Positions 1 through 5,664 are shown, numbered from the stretch's first letter. The stretch: DNA of 7,707 bases from Nanobdellota archaeon (GCA_018829425.1 JAHJUA010000017.1:1-7707); one strand, 5' to 3'. Notes: generated from the letters alone by a model not told the origin. Numbers and translations are program-made.

Positions 1-65
1 TCGCCATTCACTGCATACTTCTTAGGGTTTATCTTACCTAAAATCTCAGAAATGCTTTCAGCCAT
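1..65 (-). CDS. N-terminal fragment of an unidentified protein (runs off the left edge)
   Basis: An ATG at 65-63 on the minus strand opens a frame that stays open to the window edge and reads MAESISEILGKINPKKY followed by AVNG. Only 21 residues are visible, so no family can be named. The start is supported by a TTTAAATA box centred about 24 bases upstream, the same TATA-to-ATG distance seen at most other genes here. It lies 59 bases downstream of the end of the Tat-signal protein on the same strand but appears to have its own promoter. Confidence 0.6.
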   Translation of the reverse strand, partial: MAESISEILGKINPKKYAVNG

Positions 66-84
66 GCACTAAAATAGCATCCCC

Positions 85-92
85 TATTTAAA
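85..92 (-). promoter_or_regulatory. TATA-like box for the left-edge gene
   Basis: The minus strand reads TTTAAATA, centred about 24 bases upstream of the ATG at 65. In archaea the TATA box lies about 25-27 bases before the transcription start, so the transcript probably begins at or within a few bases of the ATG (leaderless). The match is by eye. Confidence 0.5.
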
Positions 93-124
93 AAATGTTT
101 CTTTGTTCAAGATAAAATGATAAA

Positions 125-835
125 TCATTTCATTCTCTGAGAAGGCAAACGATTTTCTATTGCCTCTTTTACACTTCCAACGTTCCAGTGTGTTAGAGCG
201 TCGCTATTATAATAAAAACTGGCCAAATGCAAAAGTCCTTTTTTGTAAAATTCGGTGCCTCTTTGGTAAGTTTCCCTTCCGCCCTCTCCCCCCGAAGGAA
301 TTAACTGCACTTCCCTAGCTGCCCTTGAATCTCCTTTAAAATTTTTCTGAGGAAAATTAACAATCGCATTTACAGCCCCTTCATAACCCTCCCCCTTTCT
401 TGCAAAAAGACCCCGCCCAAAGCTTCTAAAATTAATCAAAAAACCATCTTTTTCAAAGTCGATATACTCGGTTAAATCTCCAGTATTGTCTTTTACCTGA
501 AGTCTCATAAATCCTCTGCCTTGTCTTTCTTTATCCACAAATTGGGAAAAGGCATATTCGCCCTGAGGCTGGGGAATTCCACTAATGTCTGCAACTCTCT
601 GGAGATATTCTTGGTTGCCCAGATTTTTCCAGTCAACTGAATTCTTAGGAGCTAAAACAGTTTTACTAGTATCTTGTGGTGCCACAATTTCTTGAGTCTC
701 GGAAATGTTTGATTCTTCTGATGGAGCGATTATCCCAAGAATAGGGGGTCTCAAAAACTCCCAACCCAAAGCTCCTCCTAAAAGATAGATGCCATTCCTC
801 ACGAAACGTCTACGAGTTGTTCCTTCATTCTCCAT
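125..835 (-). CDS. Exported protein of unknown function with a Tat-like signal
   Basis: This 236-residue protein begins at an ATG (835-833). Residues 7-13 read TRRRFVR, a good match to the twin-arginine consensus (S/T)RRxFLK. A moderately hydrophobic stretch follows at about residues 15-36, but E26 and R29 interrupt it, so export or membrane anchoring is inferred, not certain. Residues 38-65 are rich in S, E, T, P and Q and look like a flexible linker. The remainder (about 68-236) looks like a soluble folded domain with aromatic-rich segments (YIDFEKDGFLINFRSFGRG; LLHLASFYYNSDALTHW). There is no cysteine, hence no lipobox. I recognise no family or catalytic motif. It is divergent from the coiled-coil gene at 922, with separate TATA boxes in an 86-base gap. 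Confidence 0.8.
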   Translation of the reverse strand: MENEGTTRRRFVRNGIYLLGGALGWEFLRPPILGIIAPSEESNISETQEIVAPQDTSKTVLAPKNSVDWKNLGNQEYLQRVADISGIPQPQGEYAFSQFVDKERQGRGFMRLQVKDNTGDLTEYIDFEKDGFLINFRSFGRGLFARKGEGYEGAVNAIVNFPQKNFKGDSRAAREVQLIPSGGEGGRETYQRGTEFYKKGLLHLASFYYNSDALTHWNVGSVKEAIENRLPSQRMK

Positions 836-858
836 AATTCCAAAAACAAAGAAAGGCT

Positions 859-866
859 ATTTAAAT
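859..866 (-). promoter_or_regulatory. TATA-like box for the Tat-signal protein gene
   Basis: The minus strand reads TTTAAATA, centred about 27 bases upstream of the ATG at 835, predicting a leaderless or nearly leaderless transcript. It is the same octamer as the box before the left-edge gene. Confidence 0.5.
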
Positions 867-892
867 CTTACTTATACAGAATCATAACAAAC

Positions 893-900
893 TATAAAAA
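893..900 (+). promoter_or_regulatory. TATA-like box for the coiled-coil protein gene
   Basis: The sequence TATAAAAA is centred about 25 bases upstream of the ATG at 922, again predicting transcription starting at the ATG. Together with the minus-strand box at 859-866 it makes the 86-base gap a back-to-back promoter region. Confidence 0.5.
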
Positions 901-921
901 CAAAAACTCCTTTAATTTGCC

Positions 922-1290
922 ATGGGTTTATTTGGATTTGGAAAAAACAGAGATGTGCTCGATCTTTCTGAGAGATTAAGGGGGCAACAGGAATCCCGAG
1001 CGCGCGCTCAAGAGGCTCAAGGTTCTGCGGCTTCAACTGAAGAAAGTTCGCAAGCAGTGAGCCCTTTCACATTTTTTGACAACCCTGCGAGTTCAACGAG
1101 TGCAGATACTCAACGATCAGGACCAGAAATTATTGACCTTGGAAACCAAGGAGCATTTTCACCTACTGAAGATAAAAAGAAAAAACTTATTAAAAGAATT
1201 ATGGATATGACGACTAAGCTTGAAGACTTATCAAACCAGATTTATCATTTGCAGCAGAGGGTTGAAGTTCTTGAAAGAAGATCAAATTAG
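922..1290 (+). CDS. Small coiled-coil protein with an MGLFGFGK N-terminus
   Basis: This 122-residue protein has three parts. Residues 1-25 form a short motif (MGLFGFGKNRDVLDLSERL). Residues 26-85 are a low-complexity linker rich in A, S, Q, E and T. Residues 86-120 are a predicted coiled coil, with hydrophobic residues at 93, 96, 100, 103, 107, 110, 114 and 117, a perfect 3-4 heptad spacing, preceded by a KKKK patch. No enzymatic motif, cysteine or membrane span is seen. I recall similar MGLFxFGK N-termini in uncharacterised DPANN archaeal proteins, but that is from memory and unchecked. An oligomeric adaptor or structural role is a guess from the architecture. Its stop is one base from the stop of the convergent membrane protein gene. 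Confidence 0.75.
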   Translation: MGLFGFGKNRDVLDLSERLRGQQESRARAQEAQGSAASTEESSQAVSPFTFFDNPASSTSADTQRSGPEIIDLGNQGAFSPTEDKKKKLIKRIMDMTTKLEDLSNQIYHLQQRVEVLERRSN

Positions 1291-1291
1291 A

Positions 1292-1546
1292 TTAGGAATA
1301 AAAGATTCTTTCGTGATAATTTCCGAGAGTTACTCTTTCAGATAAATCTGGAACACTTTGATTGTTTTCTCTGTGCTTCGGTTTTCCCTCATACATTTCA
1401 GGATAATTTTCCTTAAGATTTTCTTCTCGGTATTCTTCAGTAAAATAAATCAAAGATGCAAACAGAGGAATTCCTATTGCCATTCCAATTATAATCTTTT
1501 TGTCTAGGGAGCTTAATTTTTTCTTGCGGCGCCGGCTTCTTCCCAT
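1292..1546 (-). CDS. Small single-span membrane protein, unknown function
   Basis: This is an 84-residue protein starting at the ATG at 1546-1544. A TTG six codons upstream also keeps the frame open, but it would add only RVIII-type residues and overlap the promoter region. The N-terminus is strongly basic (RSRRRKKK, residues 3-10). One hydrophobic span covers about residues 18-35 (IIIGMAIGIPLFASLIYF), followed by a charged, acidic-to-neutral tail. The positive-inside rule places the short basic end in the cytoplasm and the 49-residue tail outside. No family is recognised. The basic-patch-plus-span layout resembles the N-terminus of the cupredoxin at 5708-6172. Confidence 0.65.
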   Translation of the reverse strand: MGRSRRRKKKLSSLDKKIIIGMAIGIPLFASLIYFTEEYREENLKENYPEMYEGKPKHRENNQSVPDLSERVTLGNYHERIFYS

Positions 1547-1550
1547 AATA

Positions 1551-1558
1551 ATTATAAC
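1551..1558 (+). promoter_or_regulatory. Possible TATA-like box for the methyltransferase gene
   Basis: ATTATAAC lies about 31 bases upstream of the ATG at 1586, implying a leader of roughly 5 bases. It sits in a 39-base divergent gap shared with the small membrane protein gene, so the two promoters would interleave. Confidence 0.3.
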
Positions 1559-1570
1559 TCTCAATTTTCT

Positions 1571-1579
1571 TACTTAAAC
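1571..1579 (-). promoter_or_regulatory. Possible TATA-like box for the small membrane protein gene
   Basis: The minus strand reads GTTTAAGTA, centred about 29 bases upstream of the ATG at 1546. This is slightly farther than at the other genes, so the assignment is weaker. Confidence 0.3.
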
Positions 1580-1585
1580 ATTACT

Positions 1586-2191
1586 ATGCTGAAAATAAAA
1601 GAAGTTCAAGAAAAAAATAAAAGGTTCTTTGATCGTGCCAAGAGGTTTTACGAGTTTCCTTTTATAAAAATCATTAACAAATTCATACATAAGAGGGATT
1701 TAAAGGAGGTTCCAATAACACCAAACTCTGAAATTCTCGATGCTGGTTGTGGAACGGGAATGTTTCTTGAATTGATTCATAAAAAACATTCGGATGCGAG
1801 ACTTTATGGAATTGATGTTTCGGAGAAAATGCTTGAAACTGCGAAGAAAAGATTAGGGGGCAAAGCAACGCTCTCAAGAAAGTCAGTTGAATCCTTAAGC
1901 TACAAGAACCGATTCGATTTTATTTTTAATATTGATTCTTTCCACCACTACGCAGATCAAAGAAAAGCGATGATAAATTTTTATAATGCATTAAGGAAAG
2001 GCGGGACGCTCGCGATTGCGGATTTTAGTTTAGGTTGCGCTGGAAATTGGTTCTTCAAACATTTTGAGCCGGCGAATTCAAGAATGTATCTTAAGGAAGA
2101 ATTTAGGGAACTTTTTAGAAAGCACGGTTTAAAAAACATAAAACAGAAAAGATTGGGATTATTTTCGCTTATGACGATTGGTGAGAAATAA
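1586..2191 (+). CDS. Class I SAM-dependent methyltransferase
   Basis: This 201-residue protein has the Rossmann-fold methyltransferase signature. Motif I is ILDAGCGTG at residues 50-58 (the SAM-binding glycine loop). Motif II is YGIDVSEKMLETAKKRL at 74-90, where D77 should bind the ribose hydroxyls. The acidic loop is represented by SVESLSY at 100-106. Motif IV is FDFIFNIDSFHHYAD at 110-124. The HHY segment resembles UbiE/COQ5-like (Methyltransf_11/25) enzymes acting on small molecules or lipids, but the substrate cannot be deduced. Residues 1-40 are a basic helical N-terminal extension that could help bind substrate or membrane. The ATG start fits the family length. It stands alone, divergent from the small membrane protein and followed by a separately promoted orphan. 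Confidence 0.9.
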   Translation: MLKIKEVQEKNKRFFDRAKRFYEFPFIKIINKFIHKRDLKEVPITPNSEILDAGCGTGMFLELIHKKHSDARLYGIDVSEKMLETAKKRLGGKATLSRKSVESLSYKNRFDFIFNIDSFHHYADQRKAMINFYNALRKGGTLAIADFSLGCAGNWFFKHFEPANSRMYLKEEFRELFRKHGLKNIKQKRLGLFSLMTIGEK

Positions 2192-2214
2192 TCATCTGTT
2201 CCAGAACATAAATT

Positions 2215-2223
2215 CTTATAAAC
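2215..2223 (+). promoter_or_regulatory. TATA-like box for the 77-residue orphan gene
   Basis: CTTATAAAC is centred 25 bases upstream of the ATG at 2244. This spacing supports both the ATG choice and a leaderless transcript independent of the methyltransferase gene. Confidence 0.5.
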
Positions 2224-2243
2224 AAAAAACTAGTACCAAACCT

Positions 2244-2477
2244 ATGAGTAAAAGAAATTTAGGGCAAAGAGTTGTAGGAGTTTTATTGGATCTAATGGCT
2301 TACAAATTTCAGATTAATTATGAATCAAATCTAGCTTTAGTTGGAATTGATGGCGGAGCACAAAGAATGGCAAGAGATGTCTCAAGAGTCTTCACTGATA
2401 GTTATAATGGAAGGGACATAACTGAATCTGACAGAGAAAGTCTAGAATACTCTTTAAAAAATCCTAATTTTCCTTAA
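2244..2477 (+). CDS. 77-residue orphan protein
   Basis: The ATG at 2244 is chosen because a TATA-like box lies 25 bases upstream. The frame is open farther back to a TTG at 2178, but that extension overlaps the methyltransferase gene and the promoter. The protein begins MSKRNLGQRVVGVLLDLMAY, a probable amphipathic or hydrophobic helix. It continues with a glycine-containing segment (LALVGIDGGAQRMARDV, about 30-46) and a polar C-terminus. It has no cysteine, no clear membrane span and no recognised motif. Its final 14 bases overlap the final 14 bases of sufC on the opposite strand. Confidence 0.55.
   Translation: MSKRNLGQRVVGVLLDLMAYKFQINYESNLALVGIDGGAQRMARDVSRVFTDSYNGRDITESDRESLEYSLKNPNFP
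2456..2461 (-). terminator. Possible T-tract terminator after sufC
   Basis: The minus strand has six consecutive T residues two bases after the sufC stop codon. Archaeal transcription can end at short T tracts without a hairpin. The tract lies inside the 3' coding end of the 77-residue gene, so it could simply encode lysine codons there. Confidence 0.2.
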
Positions 2478-3198
2478 ACATTTCATATCCTTCTTTCTCC
2501 AACTTATTAACTAACTCAGCTCCACCTGAAGAAACAATTTTCCCATCAATCAAAATAAAAACTTTATCTGGTTTTACATATTCAAGGATTCTTTTATAGT
2601 GTGTTATAATTAGAATAATCTTTTCGGGAGTCATGAAGTTTGAGATTCCTTGTGAAACGATTTTGAGTGAGTCAATATCAAGTCCGGAATCTGTTTCGTC
2701 AAGAATTGCGACTTTAGGATTCAATACGAGCAATTGTAGAATTTCTAGCTTTTTCTTTTCTCCGCCCGAAAAGCCTTCGTTGAGATAACGCGATAGGAAT
2801 TCTGAAGGAATGTTTAAGAGTTCGCGTTTTTCGTCAAGCAATTTTCTAAATTCGAGAAGTGAAAGTTTTTCTTTGTGAATTGAATTGTATGCCTGTCTTA
2901 GAAAATTTGAAACAGTTACTCCAGAGATAGTTACTGGATTTTGGAATGAAAGGAAGAGTCCGAGCTTCGCCTTTTTATCAGCACGAAGATTCGTTATATC
3001 TTTTCCGTCAAGAAGAATTTGACCTTTAGTTATTTTGTATTTTGGGTTTCCCATAAATGTTTCGGCGAGGGTAGTTTTCCCAGAGCCGTTAGGACCCATT
3101 AACGCATGAACTTTTCCGTTTTCCAAACGCAGATTGACGCCTTTAAGGATTTCTTTTCCTTCGTGTTTAACATGTAGGTTTTTTATTTCGAGAGTCAT
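2464..3198 (-). CDS. sufC: SufC, Fe-S cluster assembly ABC-type ATPase
   Basis: SufC is a soluble ABC ATPase that binds SufB (or the SufB-SufD complex) and drives the conformational change needed for Fe-S cluster assembly. The 244-residue protein is of family length and intact. It has Walker A GPNGSGKT (35-42), Q-loop Q86 in LSFQNP, signature FSGGEKKK (143-150), Walker B VAILDETDSGLD (163-174) with catalytic E168, and switch H200 in IITH. The SufC-type sequence after the signature and DETDSGLDID distinguish it from importer ATPases. The ATG is fixed by an in-frame TGA two codons upstream. It is the last SUF gene in transcription order, 124 bases after the GNAT gene, and unlike its neighbours it has no TATA-like box at the leaderless distance. 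sufB, its usual neighbour, is at the far end of the locus. Confidence 0.96.
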   Translation of the reverse strand: MTLEIKNLHVKHEGKEILKGVNLRLENGKVHALMGPNGSGKTTLAETFMGNPKYKITKGQILLDGKDITNLRADKKAKLGLFLSFQNPVTISGVTVSNFLRQAYNSIHKEKLSLLEFRKLLDEKRELLNIPSEFLSRYLNEGFSGGEKKKLEILQLLVLNPKVAILDETDSGLDIDSLKIVSQGISNFMTPEKIILIITHYKRILEYVKPDKVFILIDGKIVSSGGAELVNKLEKEGYEMFKEN

Positions 3199-3204
3199 TT
3201 TATT

Positions 3205-3321
3205 TCAATTTGTTCGCAACAAGTTGCTCAATTTAGGAAATGATATTAACATAAAACCCTGCGAATTCAAGTTATCATTTAACATCAATCGTGAGCGCAG
3301 CGAAGGTAATTGTTCTTCCAT
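3205..3321 (-). CDS. Possible 38-residue ORF between the GNAT gene and sufC (doubtful)
   Basis: An ATG one base after the GNAT stop opens a frame of 38 codons that begins MEEQLPSLRSRLMLNDNL and ends at a TGA two codons before the sufC ATG, in the same frame as sufC. Its position, filling the gap exactly, resembles a real coupled gene. Against this, the peptide is poor in lysine and acidic residues compared with its neighbours and shows no motif, and the stretch also contains a palindrome and possible promoter elements. It may be an untranslated leader, a small protein or a gene remnant. Confidence 0.2.
   Translation of the reverse strand: MEEQLPSLRSRLMLNDNLNSQGFMLISFPKLSNLLRTN
3210..3227. 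promoter_or_regulatory. Palindromic element just upstream of sufC
   Basis: TTGTTCGCAACAA (3210-3222) is a perfect inverted repeat with 5-base arms and a 3-base centre. It overlaps a second one, GCAACAAGTTGC (3216-3227; 5-base arms, 2-base centre). The element is 12-29 bases upstream of the sufC ATG. It could be an operator for a dimeric regulator near the transcription start. A TATA-like TTAATATC at about 3242-3249 would place the start near 3221, inside the palindrome. This is inference; the arms are short. Confidence 0.3.
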
Positions 3322-3322
3322 C

Positions 3323-3748
3323 CTACCTCAACTCCTTGAAAAATTTAAAACAGCCTTGTTCTCCAAGAAAATTTGGGAGATAATCTTCTTGTTCCCATTT
3401 TCTTCTTGAATAAAATCCCTCTGAATGATTGGTATCAAGAGTGTAACACCATATTTTGTGACAGCTTTTATCTAAAGCTAAATCTTCTGCGAAAGTAATC
3501 AATCTTGAGCCTATTCCTTTTCCTCTTGGATGGGCGGCTATTGCTACCAACTCACATTCGTTTACGCCCCATTCAAGTTCAATTGCACCTTGGCCTATTT
3601 CTTCCACTAACAAATAATATTCCCTCCGGCCTGTTTTCATTTTCTCTCTTATCCTTCCCTCAGACCATTTCTTTTCTGGTTTGTACAAAGAACTGAATAT
3701 CTTTTCTAAAACAGGAGCATCATCTTCATTAGCCTTTCTTACTCTCAT
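3323..3748 (-). CDS. GNAT-family N-acetyltransferase
   Basis: GNAT enzymes transfer an acetyl group from acetyl-CoA to an amine on a small molecule or protein. From the ATG at 3748 the protein has 141 residues. It opens with a typical first strand, MRVRKANEDDAPVLEKIF. Motif A is ELVAIAAHPRGKGIGSRLITFAEDLA, with the pyrophosphate-binding RGKGIG at 75-80, and a motif B-like C-terminal part includes HSEGFYSRRKWEQE. This start is preferred over the ATG at 3790 because it forms an ATGA overlap with the sufU stop, has a GAGG eight bases upstream, and begins at the domain boundary. Coupling to sufU implies co-expression with the SUF genes. The substrate is unknown; acetylation of an Fe-S assembly partner is possible but unsupported. 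Confidence 0.88.
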   Translation of the reverse strand: MRVRKANEDDAPVLEKIFSSLYKPEKKWSEGRIREKMKTGRREYYLLVEEIGQGAIELEWGVNECELVAIAAHPRGKGIGSRLITFAEDLALDKSCHKIWCYTLDTNHSEGFYSRRKWEQEDYLPNFLGEQGCFKFFKELR

Positions 3749-4122
3749 TCTAACGCCCTCTTCGCTGCTTCTAATGGCAAAAGCGCGCATTTAATTCTCG
3801 CAGGCGTAACTTTTATTCCCATCAACTTTAGGATATCTTTTTGATTTAATTTCAAAACCTCAGAAATTTTCATTCCTTTAATCTTATCTGTTAAAAGAGA
3901 GGAGGCTACCATAGAGATAACGCAACCACTTCCAGAAAATTTAGCTTCTTTAACAATTTCGTTTTCAGTCAAAAGCTGGACGGTTATCTCGTCGCCGCAA
4001 ATTGTATTGTGTTCTGTCGCTTCGTGATTGGCTTTCTCAAGCTCGCCGAAGTTGCTTGGACTTTTGTAAAGTTCGAGAATGTGTTCACGATACATGTCGT
4101 CGGGGATTTCAGTGTGATTCAT
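3745..4122 (-). CDS. sufU: SufU/IscU-type Fe-S scaffold or sulfur acceptor, short form
   Basis: SufU accepts persulfide sulfur from SufS, and the related IscU scaffolds the nascent cluster. The chosen ATG at 4122 gives 125 residues; a TTG at 4146 would add eight residues and overlap the upstream gene. The metal-ligand set is present: C42 and D44 in ICGDE, C67 in GSGC, and C112 in ARIKC. The residue before the last cysteine is lysine, within an R-I-K-C motif, as in SufU, where IscU has histidine. The C67-C112 spacing is 45, close to IscU (43 in E. coli) and much shorter than B. subtilis SufU (62), so the SufU-specific insertion is missing. It starts one base after the stop of the 107-residue gene and overlaps the GNAT gene by four bases. 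Whether it acts as zinc-dependent sulfur acceptor or true scaffold is open. Confidence 0.9.
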   Translation of the reverse strand: MNHTEIPDDMYREHILELYKSPSNFGELEKANHEATEHNTICGDEITVQLLTENEIVKEAKFSGSGCVISMVASSLLTDKIKGMKISEVLKLNQKDILKLMGIKVTPARIKCALLPLEAAKRALE

Positions 4123-4123
4123 T

Positions 4124-4447
4124 TTAAATAACTTCTTCACCTTCAAATGATTTATCTTTGTAATTAATGATGACTTTTTCTTTAGCTCCGATGACTTTAA
4201 TTTTCGCTTCCTTAAAATCAGAAAGTTTCCCTCCGAATTTTTTCACTCTTTCCACAAACCATTCTTGCTTTTCCTTATAAAATTTTCCAAGGTCATCGTC
4301 TTCAGAATAACCTTTAAGATATTTTATCTCGCCGTTGAGGAGATTTATCTCAAACTTCCGGGGTAAACTGATGTAACCAAGAGGATGCTGCCAGCCACTT
4401 AGATGTAAAAGGTTATGTATTATTCCGCTAATCTGATTCTTTCTCAT
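4124..4447 (-). CDS. Unrecognised 107-residue protein coupled between sufS and sufU
   Basis: I do not recognise this protein. Its ATG overlaps the sufS stop as ATGA, and its TAA is one base before the sufU ATG, so it is translationally locked between the desulfurase and its sulfur acceptor. It has no cysteine, no signal and no membrane span, so it is probably a soluble cytoplasmic protein that carries no persulfide. Features visible are a histidine-containing N-terminal segment (H11, H15, H21, around HLSGWQHPLGY), strand-like segments at about 31-45, an acidic EDDD at 49-52, a helix at about 53-72 (GKFYKEKQEWFVERVKKF), and two lysine-rich strands near the C-terminus. An accessory role in SufS-SufU sulfur transfer is inferred from position only. 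Confidence 0.85.
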   Translation of the reverse strand: MRKNQISGIIHNLLHLSGWQHPLGYISLPRKFEINLLNGEIKYLKGYSEDDDLGKFYKEKQEWFVERVKKFGGKLSDFKEAKIKVIGAKEKVIINYKDKSFEGEEVI

Positions 4448-5664
4448 TTTCCAAACTTCTCCATTACTTTTTTTAAAGCTTCAACGAGAGCGTCAACATC
4501 TTCAAGCGTATTATAAATGTAAAAACTTGCTCGGCAAGTTCCAACAACGCCAAGTCGATTCATCAAAGGCATGGCGCAGTGATGCCCTGCTCTTATTGCA
4601 ATTCCTGAATCATTAAGTAAACTTGCGACATCGTGAGGATGAATGTCTTTAAGGTTAAATGAAATAATTCCAACCTTATTTTCTGAAGGACCGTAAATTT
4701 CAATTCCCTCAATTTCTTTTAATTTTTTCAAAGCATAATTAACAAGTTCAATCTCCCAATCATGAATATTATCTAATCCAATTTTCTCAAGATATTTTAT
4801 TGATTCTGCGAGCGCAATTGCTTCTGCGATGTTTTGTGTTCCTGCTTCAAAACGTTCCGGCGGCGAAGTAAACTCAGTCTCTGAAAGAGTAACTTTCTTT
4901 ATCATACCTCCGCCAAAATTAAACGGCTTCATTTTTTCAAGCAATTCAATGCGACCGTAAAGAACGCCAATTCCTCCGGGCCCAAGTATTTTATGTGAGG
5001 AGAATACGAAGAAATCACAAGCTATTTTTTTAACATCAGTTTTTAGGGAAGGCGCGCTCTGTGCTCCATCAATAATAACTAATGCGCCTTTTTCTTTTCC
5101 AAGTCGCGAAATTTCTTCAACAGGGTTTATTGTTCCGAGCACATTTGAAACGTGTGTAACTGAAACAATTGCGGTTTTCTCCGTAAGTTTTTCTTTCAAA
5201 TCATCCATGTCTAACGTGAAATCATTCTTAACCTTGACAAACTTTAACTTGAAACCTTCGCTTTTAGCCAACTGCTTCCACGGAACAAGATTTGAATGGT
5301 GTTCCATTTCCGTAAGCAGAATTTCGTTTTTACCCTGAGGAATTATTGAAGTAAGAGTGTAAGATAATAAATTTAGGCCTTCTGTTGCGTTGCGCGTGAA
5401 AATAATTTCATTAGGATTGGCTCCAATAAAATTTGCAACAACTTTCCTTGCTTCTGCATAACGCTCTGTAGCTTTCTCAGCGAGAGTGTAAACTCCTCTT
5501 GAAGCATTCGCATTTTCTTTCTCATAAAAATCAACAAGCGCCCGAATAACAATCGAAGGTCTTTGCGAAGTCGCTGCATTGTCTAAGTATACGAGCCCTG
5601 GATTGTTCTTGAAAATAGGAAAATCTTCTTTCAGTTTTTTGACAGATTTTTCATTTAATTCCAT
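4444..5664 (-). CDS. sufS: SufS, group II cysteine desulfurase
   Basis: SufS is a PLP enzyme that converts L-cysteine to L-alanine and leaves a persulfide on its active-site cysteine for transfer to SufU or SufE. From the ATG at 5664 it is 406 residues, the usual length. A TTG at 5721 would add 19 atypical residues and overlap the cupredoxin gene. Landmarks are VYLDNAATSQRP near the N-terminus, MEHHSNLVPW with the PLP-stacking histidine at 122-123, DGAQS at 199-203, the PLP-binding lysine K225 in SSHKILGPGG, RAGHHCAMPLM, and the catalytic cysteine C377 in GTCRASFYIYNT, matching the CRAS motif of group II enzymes. A TATA-like box 26 bases upstream suggests a promoter of its own in the 43-base gap after the cupredoxin gene. 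It is followed by the 107-residue gene with a 4-base overlap. Confidence 0.97.
   Translation of the reverse strand: MELNEKSVKKLKEDFPIFKNNPGLVYLDNAATSQRPSIVIRALVDFYEKENANASRGVYTLAEKATERYAEARKVVANFIGANPNEIIFTRNATEGLNLLSYTLTSIIPQGKNEILLTEMEHHSNLVPWKQLAKSEGFKLKFVKVKNDFTLDMDDLKEKLTEKTAIVSVTHVSNVLGTINPVEEISRLGKEKGALVIIDGAQSAPSLKTDVKKIACDFFVFSSHKILGPGGIGVLYGRIELLEKMKPFNFGGGMIKKVTLSETEFTSPPERFEAGTQNIAEAIALAESIKYLEKIGLDNIHDWEIELVNYALKKLKEIEGIEIYGPSENKVGIISFNLKDIHPHDVASLLNDSGIAIRAGHHCAMPLMNRLGVVGTCRASFYIYNTLEDVDALVEALKKVMEKFGK

Noticed and set aside
3288..3307. GC-richer GTGAGCGCAGCGAAGG stretch as a possible RNA element or repeat
   Set aside because: It occurs once in the window and forms no convincing hairpin, so it cannot be called a repeat or an RNA gene here.
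3134..3409. Plus-strand frame across the sufC start, the gap and the GNAT end
   Set aside because: It lies opposite the two real genes, its peptide has no recognisable motif, and no promoter or start context supports it.
3749..3790. Upstream ATG giving the GNAT protein 14 extra residues
   Set aside because: It would lie well inside sufU and precede the normal first strand of the fold. The ATG at 3748 forms an ATGA overlap with the sufU stop and has a GAGG at a suitable distance.
4123..4146. TTG start giving SufU eight extra residues
   Set aside because: It overlaps the 107-residue gene. The ATG at 4122 follows that gene's stop by one base and yields cysteine positions close to those of B. 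subtilis SufU.
5373..5579. Second minus-strand frame inside sufS
   Set aside because: It is an alternative frame wholly inside a well-conserved gene and has no independent support.
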